From Flavimaribacter sp039888615 (GTDB taxonomy: Bacteria > Pseudomonadota > Alphaproteobacteria > Rhizobiales > Rhizobiaceae), in the NCBI GenBank assembly GCA_039888615.1, contig JBDQQS010000007.1: a stretch of DNA of 64,000 nt; one strand, 5' to 3'. The position numbers and the translations under genes are program-made. Positions 17,595 through 26,351 of this stretch are shown piece after piece. Position 1 is the first letter of the stretch; each line of letters opens with the position of its first letter. The notes under the pieces were generated by a model. That model was not told the DNA's origin and did no database searches. It saw only the letters and a list, made by a program, of their open reading frames with translations.

Positions 17595-18776
17595 TCACAC
17601 GGTCGTCAATCGGAGCCTGCGCCAGGCCTCCACGGAAGCCGCGCCGGCTCCCGCAACGACCGCCAGTCCGGTGATCACGACGCCGACGAAGGGAATGAGC
17701 ATCACGAGACCCAGAATGACGGCGCCGATGACGGTCCAACCTGTCCTTCCGGCGTTCGATGGCGGCGGCGCACTGCGCCGCACCAGCCCTCTCAGATACA
17801 GACCGACACAAGCGCTCACGATCACCGATCCAAACAGTTTGACGATCCCGATCGCAACAAACAGGGCGACGCCCAGCGGAATTCCTACAATAGAAATGAA
17901 TAGCAGCAAACTCAGCACGGCGCCGACTACCAGGATCGCGATCCCGATGCCGAGACTCGCCCAAGGCCGGTCGACGAGCCGGTTCGCCGCAATGGAGAAA
18001 TATCCGACAAAGGCCCAGGCGAGGATCGCGGTCAGAACGAGAAACGCAACAACCCAGCCGATCAGCAAACCAATCATAATACCGATTATTGCGTCGATGA
18101 TCGAGTGAATCTCCGGGAGATTGCTTTCGACCTTTGTTACACTGCCGGCGATCTTTGCGCCTTCGGCGATTTCGGGCGCGGCTTCCGACCGATAGGTGAC
18201 ATCGCCGTTGATGACTGCGCTCGGTCCGATGACGATCTTTTGTGCAAGAAGGTCCACCGTACCGGTAATCTCGCCCGATATGGTTACGCTCTTCGCCGCA
18301 ACCCGAAGATTGCCGCTGATCTTCCCATCGATATCCATGCTTTCGGCAGCCAGTCGCGCGTCGCCCCCGATCGTGGCGGCTGACGCTATCGTGATCACCC
18401 TGGCGGCCGACAAGAGATCATCTTCCACGCTGCCGGAAAGGATGACGGTGTGCGCAAAGGCCACCAGATCGCCGACTGTACCACTGCGCTGATCGACTTC
18501 ATATGCGGCGATATAGGTGTTTCCAGCAGTCGCGCCGTCAAGCGTTACAAAACGTCCGGCTGCAAACAGATCGTCGGCGATATTGGCCTTGACGAGCACG
18601 GTCTCGCCGCCGGTGAACTGGACGCCGGTCAGATCCCCTTCAAGGACAACATTTCTGCTGTCGCGCAAATGCTGCCCGACCGCCACCGTGGCGAACAGGC
18701 TGAATAGAGCAAGTAAAAGCACAAGCGCCGCAGATATTGCGCGATGCGACAGGCGGATGGATTTCTCCGTAACCAT
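17595..18776 (-). CDS. Bactofilin-like repeat protein with C-terminal membrane helices
   Basis: 393 aa. After an N-terminal hydrophobic segment (15-34), residues 40-210 form short repeating strands (e.g. SGSVEDDLLSAARVITIASAATIGGDARL, DIDGKISGNLRVAAKSVTISGEITGTV, IAEGAKIAGSV), the right-handed beta-helix pattern of bactofilins (polymer-forming cytoskeletal proteins). About four helices follow (235-375). The arrangement suggests a periplasmic helix anchored in the membrane. I recognise the architecture but not a function. Confidence 0.75.
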   Translation of the reverse strand: MVTEKSIRLSHRAISAALVLLLALFSLFATVAVGQHLRDSRNVVLEGDLTGVQFTGGETVLVKANIADDLFAAGRFVTLDGATAGNTYIAAYEVDQRSGTVGDLVAFAHTVILSGSVEDDLLSAARVITIASAATIGGDARLAAESMDIDGKISGNLRVAAKSVTISGEITGTVDLLAQKIVIGPSAVINGDVTYRSEAAPEIAEGAKIAGSVTKVESNLPEIHSIIDAIIGIMIGLLIGWVVAFLVLTAILAWAFVGYFSIAANRLVDRPWASLGIGIAILVVGAVLSLLLFISIVGIPLGVALFVAIGIVKLFGSVIVSACVGLYLRGLVRRSAPPPSNAGRTGWTVIGAVILGLVMLIPFVGVVITGLAVVAGAGAASVEAWRRLRLTTV

Positions 18777-19056
18777 GGCAATCCCCTCAAAGCTAAAATC
18801 GACGGGCCGGTCCGTTCGTCCAAAACCGCTCCCATATTAGCCCAGACGAGCAGATCAGGCCGGCTAACCTCAAAAATTCGTTCTGCTGCAAGAGCTGTGA
18901 ATCTCATTTTTACATCTGCCGCGCGTGAATTCCAGCCGTTGAAGCGCCGCTGCATCGATCTTTTCACGTTCCGGCGCCGAAAATGTCATTGAGGAAAACC
19001 AATGCTGCGATGCAAAAGGGCGCGCGACAAATCCAGATTCGTGATATCATTGTCCA

Positions 19057-19923
19057 ATGGCCATGTCTGATTTCGGTAAATCACCGAAACGGGTAGCGGG
19101 TTGTAGCACCAGACATTTCGTTTGCCTGTTTCTTCTCATCCTGGCGTCGGTGTTCCACGCCGGCATTGCCGTCGCGGACGACACCGAGGTTGACGTCGAA
19201 CTTATCCTTGCCGTCGACGTCTCCCGGTCCATGACCCCCAACGAGTTGGAAATCCAGAGACGCGGATACGCCGAAGCCATCGTCAGCGACGAGGTTATCG
19301 GCGCCATTCGCAATGGTCTGATCGGCCGCATCGCAATCACCTATGTCGAATGGGCCGGCTCCTGGTCCCAGAACGTAGTGGTTGAATGGATGATCATCAG
19401 CAATGTGGACGAGGCCCGCGTCTTCGCCGAACAACTCACCGCCCGTTTCGAGAATTCCTTGCGGCGTACGTCGATCTCGGGCGCAATCGACTTTACGTCA
19501 GGTCTTTTTGAAGACAATGGCTTCATCGCCAATCGTCAGGTCATCGACATTTCCGGCGACGGGCCCAATAATCATGGCCGGCCGGTCGTGCCCGCCCGCG
19601 ACGAAGCGCTTGCCCGCGGCATCGTCATCAATGGTTTGCCGCTGATGACAAAAGAAGGCATGGGCACGCAATGGATGCTTGAAGATCTCGATCAGTATTA
19701 TCGACATTGCGTCATCGGTGGGCCAAGATCGTTCGTTCTGCCGGTCAAGGAATGGTCACAGTTTCCAACCGCCGTTCGCCAGAAACTTGTTCTGGAACTG
19801 GCTGACGCTACCCCTCCCATAGCCCGGGACCTGATCGTACGCATCCAGGCGAGCGAAGCCTATGACTGTCTGGTCGGAGAGAAAATCTGGAACCGGATGC
19901 GGGACATCTGGTCCGAGCCATAA
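19057..19923 (+). CDS. DUF1194 (VWA-like) secreted protein
   Basis: 288 aa with an N-terminal hydrophobic signal (21-40, ending HAGIAVAD). The VELILAVDVSRSMTPNELEIQRRGYAEA stretch contains a MIDAS-like DxSxS, followed by GRIAITYVEWAG, TSISGAIDF and QVIDISGDGPNNHG. This is the DUF1194 variant of the von Willebrand A fold common in alphaproteobacteria, secreted or periplasmic and of unknown function. Divergent from the bactofilin-like gene, with a 280-bp gap in which I see no clear motif. Confidence 0.85.
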   Translation: MAMSDFGKSPKRVAGCSTRHFVCLFLLILASVFHAGIAVADDTEVDVELILAVDVSRSMTPNELEIQRRGYAEAIVSDEVIGAIRNGLIGRIAITYVEWAGSWSQNVVVEWMIISNVDEARVFAEQLTARFENSLRRTSISGAIDFTSGLFEDNGFIANRQVIDISGDGPNNHGRPVVPARDEALARGIVINGLPLMTKEGMGTQWMLEDLDQYYRHCVIGGPRSFVLPVKEWSQFPTAVRQKLVLELADATPPIARDLIVRIQASEAYDCLVGEKIWNRMRDIWSEP

Positions 19924-20017
19924 CAATCTCCTTCAAGCAACGATTTTCTCACTGTGCATTTTCGCAACGCGTTTCCTGTTCTATGATCGGGCTCCCGCAA
20001 TTCGAACGAGACGCATA

Positions 20018-21268
20018 ATGAGTATTGCTTCCGAACTGACGTCGCACGGCCACTGGAGATTCGAGCCACTCTCCAAAGAATTCACAGCGGATCCCTACGC
20101 GGCCTATGCAAACTTGCGGGAAGAAGACGATTTATACTACTTCAAGGACTTCGACGTCTGGATCGCATCGCGGTTCGAGGATGTGCGCGCACTCGCGCTT
20201 GACAAGCGCATGGTCCGTTCTCTGGACGGGATAGCCACCCGGGAAGCACTTGAAGCGTTGCAGCGCCGAAACAACTGGCACGACATGCCGTACCATGAAC
20301 GCTACGTTCAGGTGAACCTTCTGGAAAGCGACGGGCCGGTCCATGATCGTCTACGCAGGCAGATCTTCGGCTATTTCACATCCTCTGCGGTCAATCACTG
20401 GCAGGCGCTGATCCAGGACTATGTCGACGGATTGCTGGACAGTCTTTCGGGTCGTGACGAGATCGATTTCGTCTCCGAACTGGCCTCCCATGTTCCGGGA
20501 CACATTATCGGGCGCATGCTTGGCGTGCCGGATGAGGACTGTCCGAAATTGCGCGAATGGTCGGAGGAGATCGTCCGGTATTTCGACATCGACAGAACGG
20601 AGGAGAAAAAGCGCATCGCGGAAAACGCGACGCGTGAATTCGCCGAATACATGATCGCACTGAAAGCCGAGCGCGAAAAGAATCCGAAAGACGACCTGAT
20701 ATCGCAGCTTCTCGAAGTGGAGCGTAATGGCGGTTTCCTGGAAGACGAATTTATCGCGACGGTCATGCTGATCCTGAAAGCAGGACACGGATCGACGATC
20801 GACGTTCTCGGGAGCGGCATGCATGCGCTGCTCGAATTTCCCGACCAGATGCAGAAATTGCGGGACGATCCCACGCTGATCGGAACGGCCGTGCAGGAAA
20901 TGTTTCGCTACGAATCACCCCTGCCCTTCTTCCACCGCCATAATTGTGAGGAGATCGAACTGAAAGGACGGCGTTACCCGAAAGGCACGAAATTCGGACT
21001 GCTCTATGCTTCCGCCAACCGCGATCCGGCAGTCTTCCCGAACCCTGACAGCTTCGACATTACCCGCACGCCCAACCGCCACATCGCCTTTGGCGCCGGT
21101 CCGCATTTCTGTCTCGGCAATCATCTTTCGAGACTCGACATGGAAGTGATTTTCACGTCGCTGCTCAATCGTTTCAGTTCGATCGAACTCCTGGAGAAAC
21201 CGAACTATAAACCCGGCCTTCAGGCCCGCGGTCCGCAATCCCTCCATCTACGCCTGAGGGAGGCTTGA
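20018..21268 (+). CDS. Cytochrome P450
   Basis: 416 aa, a bacterial soluble P450. The heme loop FGAGPHFCLGNH places the thiolate ligand at C365; the K-helix ExxR is EMFR. The I-helix reads LKAGHGSTIDV, keeping the Thr but lacking the usual acidic residue before it. ATG 20018 gives the family-typical N terminus. It is 1 bp from the acetyltransferase start, so the two are translationally linked. No ferredoxin or reductase lies nearby; electrons must come from elsewhere. Confidence 0.93.
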   Translation: MSIASELTSHGHWRFEPLSKEFTADPYAAYANLREEDDLYYFKDFDVWIASRFEDVRALALDKRMVRSLDGIATREALEALQRRNNWHDMPYHERYVQVNLLESDGPVHDRLRRQIFGYFTSSAVNHWQALIQDYVDGLLDSLSGRDEIDFVSELASHVPGHIIGRMLGVPDEDCPKLREWSEEIVRYFDIDRTEEKKRIAENATREFAEYMIALKAEREKNPKDDLISQLLEVERNGGFLEDEFIATVMLILKAGHGSTIDVLGSGMHALLEFPDQMQKLRDDPTLIGTAVQEMFRYESPLPFFHRHNCEEIELKGRRYPKGTKFGLLYASANRDPAVFPNPDSFDITRTPNRHIAFGAGPHFCLGNHLSRLDMEVIFTSLLNRFSSIELLEKPNYKPGLQARGPQSLHLRLREA

Positions 21269-21269
21269 G

Positions 21270-21818
21270 ATGGCACGATCCGAACGAGAGAAAATGGCGG
21301 CGGGCGAATGGTACAACTGCCTTGACGCAGAACTGGACGAACTGCGCAAACGGGCGCGCCGGGCAGTTCATCAGCACAACACAATGCCCCCGGACGAGCG
21401 CAGCAGCGCGGGTCCCTACCTCGTCCAGTTGCTCCAGAGCATCACCGAGGACGCCTATCTCGAAGCGCCGTTCCACTGCGCCTACGGGTTCAACATTACC
21501 CTTGGCCGAGGCGTCTATCTGAACGCCGGCTGCGTCATGCTCGATACCGCGCCCGTCATCATCGGCGATCAGACAATGCTGGGCCCCAATGTGCAGATCT
21601 ACTGCGCGCAGCACCACAAGGACAGAAAACTTCGCACCGAAGGGATAGAGATCGCGAAGCCCGTAACGATCGGCCGCGAAGTATGGATCGGCGGCAGCGC
21701 GATCATCATGCCGGGCGTCACAATCGGCGACGGCGCGATTGTTGCGGCGGGCGCGGTCGTCACCCGGGACGTCGCGGCCGACACAACGGTGTTAGGAAAT
21801 CCGGCGCGGCCGCGCTGA
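21270..21818 (+). CDS. Hexapeptide-repeat acetyltransferase (maltose O-acetyltransferase/NodL type)
   Basis: 182 aa. An N-terminal Mac domain (MARSEREKMAAGEWYN) is followed by a left-handed beta-helix with hexapeptides (VIIGDQTMLGPNVQIY, VTIGREVWIGGSAIIMPGVTIGDGAIVAAGAVVTRDV) and the catalytic His in AQHHKD. Acetyl-CoA-dependent O-acetylation of a sugar is the family activity. Starting one base after the P450 stop, it may modify the same metabolite (inference). Confidence 0.92.
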   Translation: MARSEREKMAAGEWYNCLDAELDELRKRARRAVHQHNTMPPDERSSAGPYLVQLLQSITEDAYLEAPFHCAYGFNITLGRGVYLNAGCVMLDTAPVIIGDQTMLGPNVQIYCAQHHKDRKLRTEGIEIAKPVTIGREVWIGGSAIIMPGVTIGDGAIVAAGAVVTRDVAADTTVLGNPARPR

Positions 21819-21889
21819 CAATTCGAAGAACAACGGCATCTCTGCTTTCATTGATGTAATTCTTCCTAGAAGGCGCTCCAGTTTCTTTC

Positions 21890-21918
21890 GTGACGCTGCA
21901 ATTAGTGATTGCTATACT
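21890..21918 (+). promoter_or_regulatory. Possible sigma-70 promoter for the 269-aa protein gene
   Basis: GTGACG at 21890-21895 and TATACT at 21913-21918 are separated by 17 bp, about 30 bp before the AGGGAGGT ribosome site of the next gene. The -10 is good and the -35 moderate. No experimental support. Confidence 0.35.
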
Positions 21919-21948
21919 TCCTCTCCATGGCGACCAAGGGAGGTAACA

Positions 21949-22758
21949 ATGGCGAAAACGGACCTTAAATCATCCATCGAAGCTATCGAGGCGCTCACGC
22001 TCGCCGAGCCGGCGCCGCTGATGCCCGGCATGCCGGGTTCGGAAATCATGCCCGAAAATGCGACGGCGACGAGCGATCCCTGGAGTGATCTCCGAGACAT
22101 ACAGGAGGAACACAAGGCCGCCATCAACGCGTCCAATCTGATCGCATTTGTCGAAGGCGTAAGCGCCGAGCAGAAAGGCGACGTGCTCGATTCAACCCAG
22201 TTCGCCGCCCGCGCCGCCGATGCGGAGTTCAATCGAGGATCCCAGATTCGCGAGTGGTACGACGCCTATGTCGAGGTGCTGACGAAAATGGGCTGGGTGA
22301 TCGAGGGCTTCGCCTTCCAGCAAAGCCGACGCGCCGAGGGCGCGATGCTCATGAGCCAGGAAGCGATCGGCGTGATCACCGCGGTGGCCACCGGCAACCA
22401 ACTCGCCATCCTGGAGGCGGCGATCGATTCTCTCGGCAAAATGGCCGACGATTCACGGCAGATCAAACTCTTCGATTTCAACGTGTCGGTGGAAACCGGC
22501 GGCAATTTCCAGATCGGAGCGGCCGAGGCGGCCGATAACGGCGCAATCGGCATGGCCATGGGGGCGTTCTACTACCGCTCAAACGACAATCGCAGAAACG
22601 TCCTCTTCTTCGGATGGGGGAGCCAGGAGATCGAAATGTGGACCGCCGCCCAAAGGCTCGTGCTTGACACGACATTCTACACTGATCTGAGAGACATCGT
22701 GAGACAGCGGCTCGGCGAAAAGAGCAAGGATTTCGTCGCGACCATCCCGATCATCTGA
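21949..22758 (+). CDS. Unrecognised 269-aa protein
   Basis: I do not assign a family. No signal peptide or membrane segment is evident. The N terminus is Pro/Ala/Met-rich (PAPLMPGMPGSEIMPEN). The middle is helical with a distinctive REWYDAYVEVLTKMGWVIEGFAFQQ segment (around 101-125) and a long Ala-rich amphipathic region. The C-terminal part looks strand-rich (LFDFNVSVETGGNFQIGAAE, AMGAFYYRSNDNRRNVLFFGWGSQEIEMWTAAQRL). AGGGAGGT precedes ATG 21949. It converges on a peptidoglycan-amidase-like gene 24 bp away. A helix-then-sheet layout could suit a toxin or lectin-like effector, but that is speculation. Confidence 0.8.
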   Translation: MAKTDLKSSIEAIEALTLAEPAPLMPGMPGSEIMPENATATSDPWSDLRDIQEEHKAAINASNLIAFVEGVSAEQKGDVLDSTQFAARAADAEFNRGSQIREWYDAYVEVLTKMGWVIEGFAFQQSRRAEGAMLMSQEAIGVITAVATGNQLAILEAAIDSLGKMADDSRQIKLFDFNVSVETGGNFQIGAAEAADNGAIGMAMGAFYYRSNDNRRNVLFFGWGSQEIEMWTAAQRLVLDTTFYTDLRDIVRQRLGEKSKDFVATIPII

Positions 22759-22781
22759 TCGGCAGACCAGACCCACATGAT

Positions 22782-23471
22782 CTACTGAACAAACGCATTG
22801 ACCGCCTCGGCGATCAGCTCGTGTTCCTCGTCATGACTGATCTCCTCTTCCGGACCGACGCCGAGACTTTCGAGCACGAAGTCCTCGGCTGGGGGTTGCG
22901 GCGCCTCGAACTCCCTCACGCTCAGCAGGCCTTCGGGAACGACGTAGGCCCGCACCTCGCGACAAATCCTGTCGCTGTTTCCAACGAAACCATCAAACGT
23001 GGACAGCAGCAGAACCGGACAAGCCTTGCCGGTCCAGGCCTTGTGCGGCCTGACGTTCGCTGGAGCAATATTGAGATCATGCATCAAAGCCGCGACCAGA
23101 CGTTCGGCGCGTGCGTTGGCGGCCGCCTGATCGATGCCCTTGTGCATGCAGATTTCAATACCGATGCTGACAGCGTTGCCGGAACCCGCATGGATCGCAC
23201 GCTCGTTCACCGGCAGGTGCTTGATGACGCATTTGTCGTCGACGGTGAAATGCCAGGAAACGAAGTTCTGTTTTCCGGAGGGGAGCTGATAGCATCCCTT
23301 TTCCCGGACGAAGCGCGAATGGGCGTTGGCGTCCGCTCCCGCCCTGTCATTGGACGTGTTATGAATGGTGATGTATTGCGGCGTGATCGTTCGGCCGCTG
23401 CGGTTTGAAGCGCCCTCCGGAATCATCTCGATCTTGAGGTTCAGCGACTGGCCGAGTTCCTGTCTGTTCAT
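22782..23471 (-). CDS. N-acetylmuramoyl-L-alanine amidase-like (Amidase_2/PGRP fold)
   Basis: 229 aa from ATG 23471, GGGAGGATATC upstream. The zinc site is H37 (YITIHNTS), H143 (RPHKAW) and C151 (KACP), as in phage- and Bacillus-type amidases (XlyA, CwlA) and T7 lysozyme; WHFTVDD, NERAIHAGSG and SIGIEIC complete the core. It would cleave the MurNAc-L-Ala bond. There is no signal peptide and no wall-binding repeat; the tail (185-229) is acidic. No holin or phage gene adjoins it, so a non-phage role or toxin-like delivery is possible. Confidence 0.88.
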   Translation of the reverse strand: MNRQELGQSLNLKIEMIPEGASNRSGRTITPQYITIHNTSNDRAGADANAHSRFVREKGCYQLPSGKQNFVSWHFTVDDKCVIKHLPVNERAIHAGSGNAVSIGIEICMHKGIDQAAANARAERLVAALMHDLNIAPANVRPHKAWTGKACPVLLLSTFDGFVGNSDRICREVRAYVVPEGLLSVREFEAPQPPAEDFVLESLGVGPEEEISHDEEHELIAEAVNAFVQ

Positions 23472-23582
23472 GATATCCTCCCGCACAGTATATGTCCGAC
23501 AGGATAAACTATAAGTAGCGATCACGCAGCAGTATGTGCGTATGGCCACAATAACCAAAGCAAACCGGCGGAAGAGCGGTGG

Positions 23583-25445
23583 CTAGTCGACTGTCGCCGC
23601 GCCTTTTGCCCAGGTCAGAAATTCCCGCAACATCCTGTCGAAGGTTTCATGATCTTCGAGAAAGGGCGCGTGCCCCGCCTCCGCGACATTCTGCGGCTCG
23701 CCGCCCCAGATATGGCCGTATCCAAAGGTTCGGCAGTATTCGTGATTGATAAAGGGATCCTTCGGTCCGTTGATCATCGCGAAGGGTATCTTCCCCTTCT
23801 TCAGCATCCGCACCTGGCGCGGCCAGTTGCATGTCTTGAGCTTGGCGAACGCCTGCTCGCGGGCGAGGCCGTCAGTCCGCCACACCGCCTGCCACACGAG
23901 CGGTTCGGCGCCTTTTTCCATTCCGATCGTATGGACCGCATAATTGGCTTTCTCATGCGGCGAGTGGAACCGCTTTCCGGCGAGCTCCATGTGGGGCGTC
24001 GCGATGTAGCCGCGCGGCATGTCTTCCGGAAACTTGCCCACGGGCGAGGTGCCGCAAATCGCAACCGCGGTTAGCGGGTAGCCGCGGGCCGCATATTCCA
24101 GCGCCACATAGCCGCCGAGCGACCAGCCGAAAACAACGGGTTTTCCAAGACCGAGCTTTTCGACGATGTCGCGGGCGATCTCGGAATAGGCTTCAATGCT
24201 GTAATCTTCTTCCGGATCGGCGTTGGGCGACACGCCATGGCCCGGTAGGTCGAAGGCGACGACCCGATGGTCCTTGCCGAATTCTGCGAACTGATGCCGG
24301 AAGACCTCCTTGCACGAGGAATTGCCGTGAATGAAGAGGATCGTCTCGTCTCCCTGTCCCGACTCGCAGACCGAGATCTTGCCGTGACGCGTCTCGACGA
24401 GCCTGTCGGGCGCACCCATCATGGCCTTGCGCATATCTGCGCCACGCGACCGCCGCCAGCTGGCCCTCGCATTCGTCCTGAATCGGTTGAACGCGCCCCA
24501 GCCTTCCTGAACGGCGGCGAACAGCCCTCCCGGATAGACGACGACCACAGCGATGATCACGAGCGCAATGATGATGCTGCGCCAGGCGCCGTAGTCGCCG
24601 AGGAACTGCGCAAGAATAGTGATGACGAAGGCCGCGATCAGCGATCCCCAGATGGTGGAGAGGCCGCCGAGCAGCAGGATCGAGAGCGTGATCGTCAGGA
24701 AGCCAAGACCGAAGACATCGGGCGAGGCGACTCGCAAGTAAGCCCCGTAGAAACCGCCGGCAAGCCCCGGGAACAGGGCCGATGCGCACAAAGTGTAGAG
24801 CCGCAGCCTGCCTTCCGACACGCCGCGGGCAATGGCGTAATACTTGTTGTCGCGCAGCGCCTTGATGGCGCGCCCAAGCGACGAACGCTGCAGCTTGTAG
24901 AGAAAGAAAGTGGAGAATGTCAGCAGTAACAGAGCAAGATAGTAATAGCCGATGCGGTTGTCCTTGCTGAGCTTGTAGCCGAATATTTCCAACCGCGGCA
25001 GGAGCACCATACCGCTGGTTCCGCCCGTATAATCGGACTGGCTGACGACGATCTGCAGGAGCAATTGCGCGGCGGCGATCGTCACCAGGATAACGTAGAT
25101 GCCCTCGAGCCGCAGAATGGGAATGGCGAGCAGCGCCGCGAAGGCGACCGCCAGCAGGGGGGAAAGCAGCAAGGCGATCCACGGGTCGATGCCCAGCACC
25201 TTGCCGAATATGCCGAAACTGTAGAGACCGATCGCGAAGAAGGCCAGATGGGCGAAATTGACAATGCCGCCCAGCCCCAGAGAAATGTCCCAGTTGGAAG
25301 CGAGAATGGCATAGACGAAAACCAGGATGAGCGTGTGCCTGGCGTAGGTCTCGGTCAGGAACAGCGGGATCAGCGCCAGAGCGATGAATGCGACAAGAAC
25401 CGGCAGAAACCCGTTGGTGCGCTGGAAGGGCGGCGCGTATTTCAT
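23583..25445 (-). CDS. LivM-type ABC permease fused to alpha/beta hydrolase
   Basis: A single 620-codon frame encoding two proteins normally separate. Residues 1-335 are a LivM branched-chain-type ABC permease (about nine helices; the EAA-like loop SSLGRAIKALRDNKYYAIARGVS; SILLLGGLSTIWGSLIAA). Residues about 345-620 are an alpha/beta hydrolase: ETILFIHGNSS oxyanion strand, nucleophile elbow GWSLG with S442, acid NGPKDPF and base AEAGHAPF. No stop or frameshift separates them; internal ATGs at the junction (residue 338 and a few codons later) could also give a free hydrolase. It is the last gene of the Liv operon. The hydrolase would sit at the cytoplasmic face of the pore, placed to process the imported compound (inference). 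Confidence 0.9.
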   Translation of the reverse strand: MKYAPPFQRTNGFLPVLVAFIALALIPLFLTETYARHTLILVFVYAILASNWDISLGLGGIVNFAHLAFFAIGLYSFGIFGKVLGIDPWIALLLSPLLAVAFAALLAIPILRLEGIYVILVTIAAAQLLLQIVVSQSDYTGGTSGMVLLPRLEIFGYKLSKDNRIGYYYLALLLLTFSTFFLYKLQRSSLGRAIKALRDNKYYAIARGVSEGRLRLYTLCASALFPGLAGGFYGAYLRVASPDVFGLGFLTITLSILLLGGLSTIWGSLIAAFVITILAQFLGDYGAWRSIIIALVIIAVVVVYPGGLFAAVQEGWGAFNRFRTNARASWRRSRGADMRKAMMGAPDRLVETRHGKISVCESGQGDETILFIHGNSSCKEVFRHQFAEFGKDHRVVAFDLPGHGVSPNADPEEDYSIEAYSEIARDIVEKLGLGKPVVFGWSLGGYVALEYAARGYPLTAVAICGTSPVGKFPEDMPRGYIATPHMELAGKRFHSPHEKANYAVHTIGMEKGAEPLVWQAVWRTDGLAREQAFAKLKTCNWPRQVRMLKKGKIPFAMINGPKDPFINHEYCRTFGYGHIWGGEPQNVAEAGHAPFLEDHETFDRMLREFLTWAKGAATVD

Positions 25446-25460
25446 CTTTTGTCTGTGCTC

Positions 25461-26351
25461 CTAAAGCGTCTTCGACCGATGGCCGAACAGACCTTCGGGC
25501 TTGATCAGAAGCACGGCGATCATCATCGCGAAGAGCACCGCCGGCGCCCAGTAGAGACCCAGAAAATAGACCGAGAAGGATTCGGCGATCCCGACGATGA
25601 AGGCTGCGAGGATGGGGCTTGTAAAGCGCGCGACGCCGCCGAGGATAACGACGATCAGCGACTTCATCAGCGGATCGCTCCCGAAGGTCGGACTGATGAA
25701 GCGCACAGATCCGATGAAGACGCCGGCGAGCGCCGCAGTCGCAGCCGAAAGGCCGATCGTCATGGCGTAGAGGCGCGAGACGTTGAGGCCCATCAGTTCC
25801 GCCGCCTCGCGGTTCTGGGCGACGGCGCGCATGGCCCGGCCCGTCGCGGTACGGCGCAGGAAGATAGCGAGAACCAGCAGGGCGAGCAGCGCAACTATCA
25901 AAATCATCACGTCATTGGCGCTGATTTCCGCGCCCATCAGGCCTATCGTTCCGCTGATCGGCGGCTCGATCTGCTTGTCGCGCGCGCCCCAGATGAGCAA
26001 AATGCCGTTCTCGATGATCGAGGCTGCGGCGAGCGTCGTGATCACAGCGAGCAGCACAAGATTGGCGTTTCGCTCGAACGGCTTGACGAGCACGTAGTGC
26101 AGGAGAAAGCCCACCCCGAACATCAAAACCACCGAAAGCGCAGCGCCGAGCAGATAGCCGACGCTGCCGGTAACGTTCTGGGTTACCTGCCAGGCGATAT
26201 AGGCCCCGAGCGCAACGAAGACGCCATGCGCGAAGTTGAAGACGCCAAGCGTCGTCCAGACCACGGCGAGACCAGTCGCCATCAGCGCATAGAGACCGCC
26301 AAGCAGGACGCCGGAGGCAAAAACGAATAGAAAAGTGTCGGCGGAGATCAA
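25461..26351 (-). CDS. livH: ABC transporter permease, LivH type
   Basis: 296-aa inner-membrane permease of the branched-chain amino acid / urea / amide importer class: LLGGLYALMATGLAVVWTTLGVFNFAHG at the N terminus and the coupling loop GRAMRAVAQNREAAELMGLNVSR, then SLIVVILGGVARFTSPILAAF. Its ATG overlaps the LivF stop by 4 bp. It pairs with the LivM domain of the next gene to form the pore. The substrate need not be an amino acid. Confidence 0.92.
   Translation of the reverse strand: MISADTFLFVFASGVLLGGLYALMATGLAVVWTTLGVFNFAHGVFVALGAYIAWQVTQNVTGSVGYLLGAALSVVLMFGVGFLLHYVLVKPFERNANLVLLAVITTLAAASIIENGILLIWGARDKQIEPPISGTIGLMGAEISANDVMILIVALLALLVLAIFLRRTATGRAMRAVAQNREAAELMGLNVSRLYAMTIGLSAATAALAGVFIGSVRFISPTFGSDPLMKSLIVVILGGVARFTSPILAAFIVGIAESFSVYFLGLYWAPAVLFAMMIAVLLIKPEGLFGHRSKTL

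Noticed and set aside
22782..23471. Prophage lysis cassette
   Set aside because: No holin, tail, integrase or repressor gene nearby.
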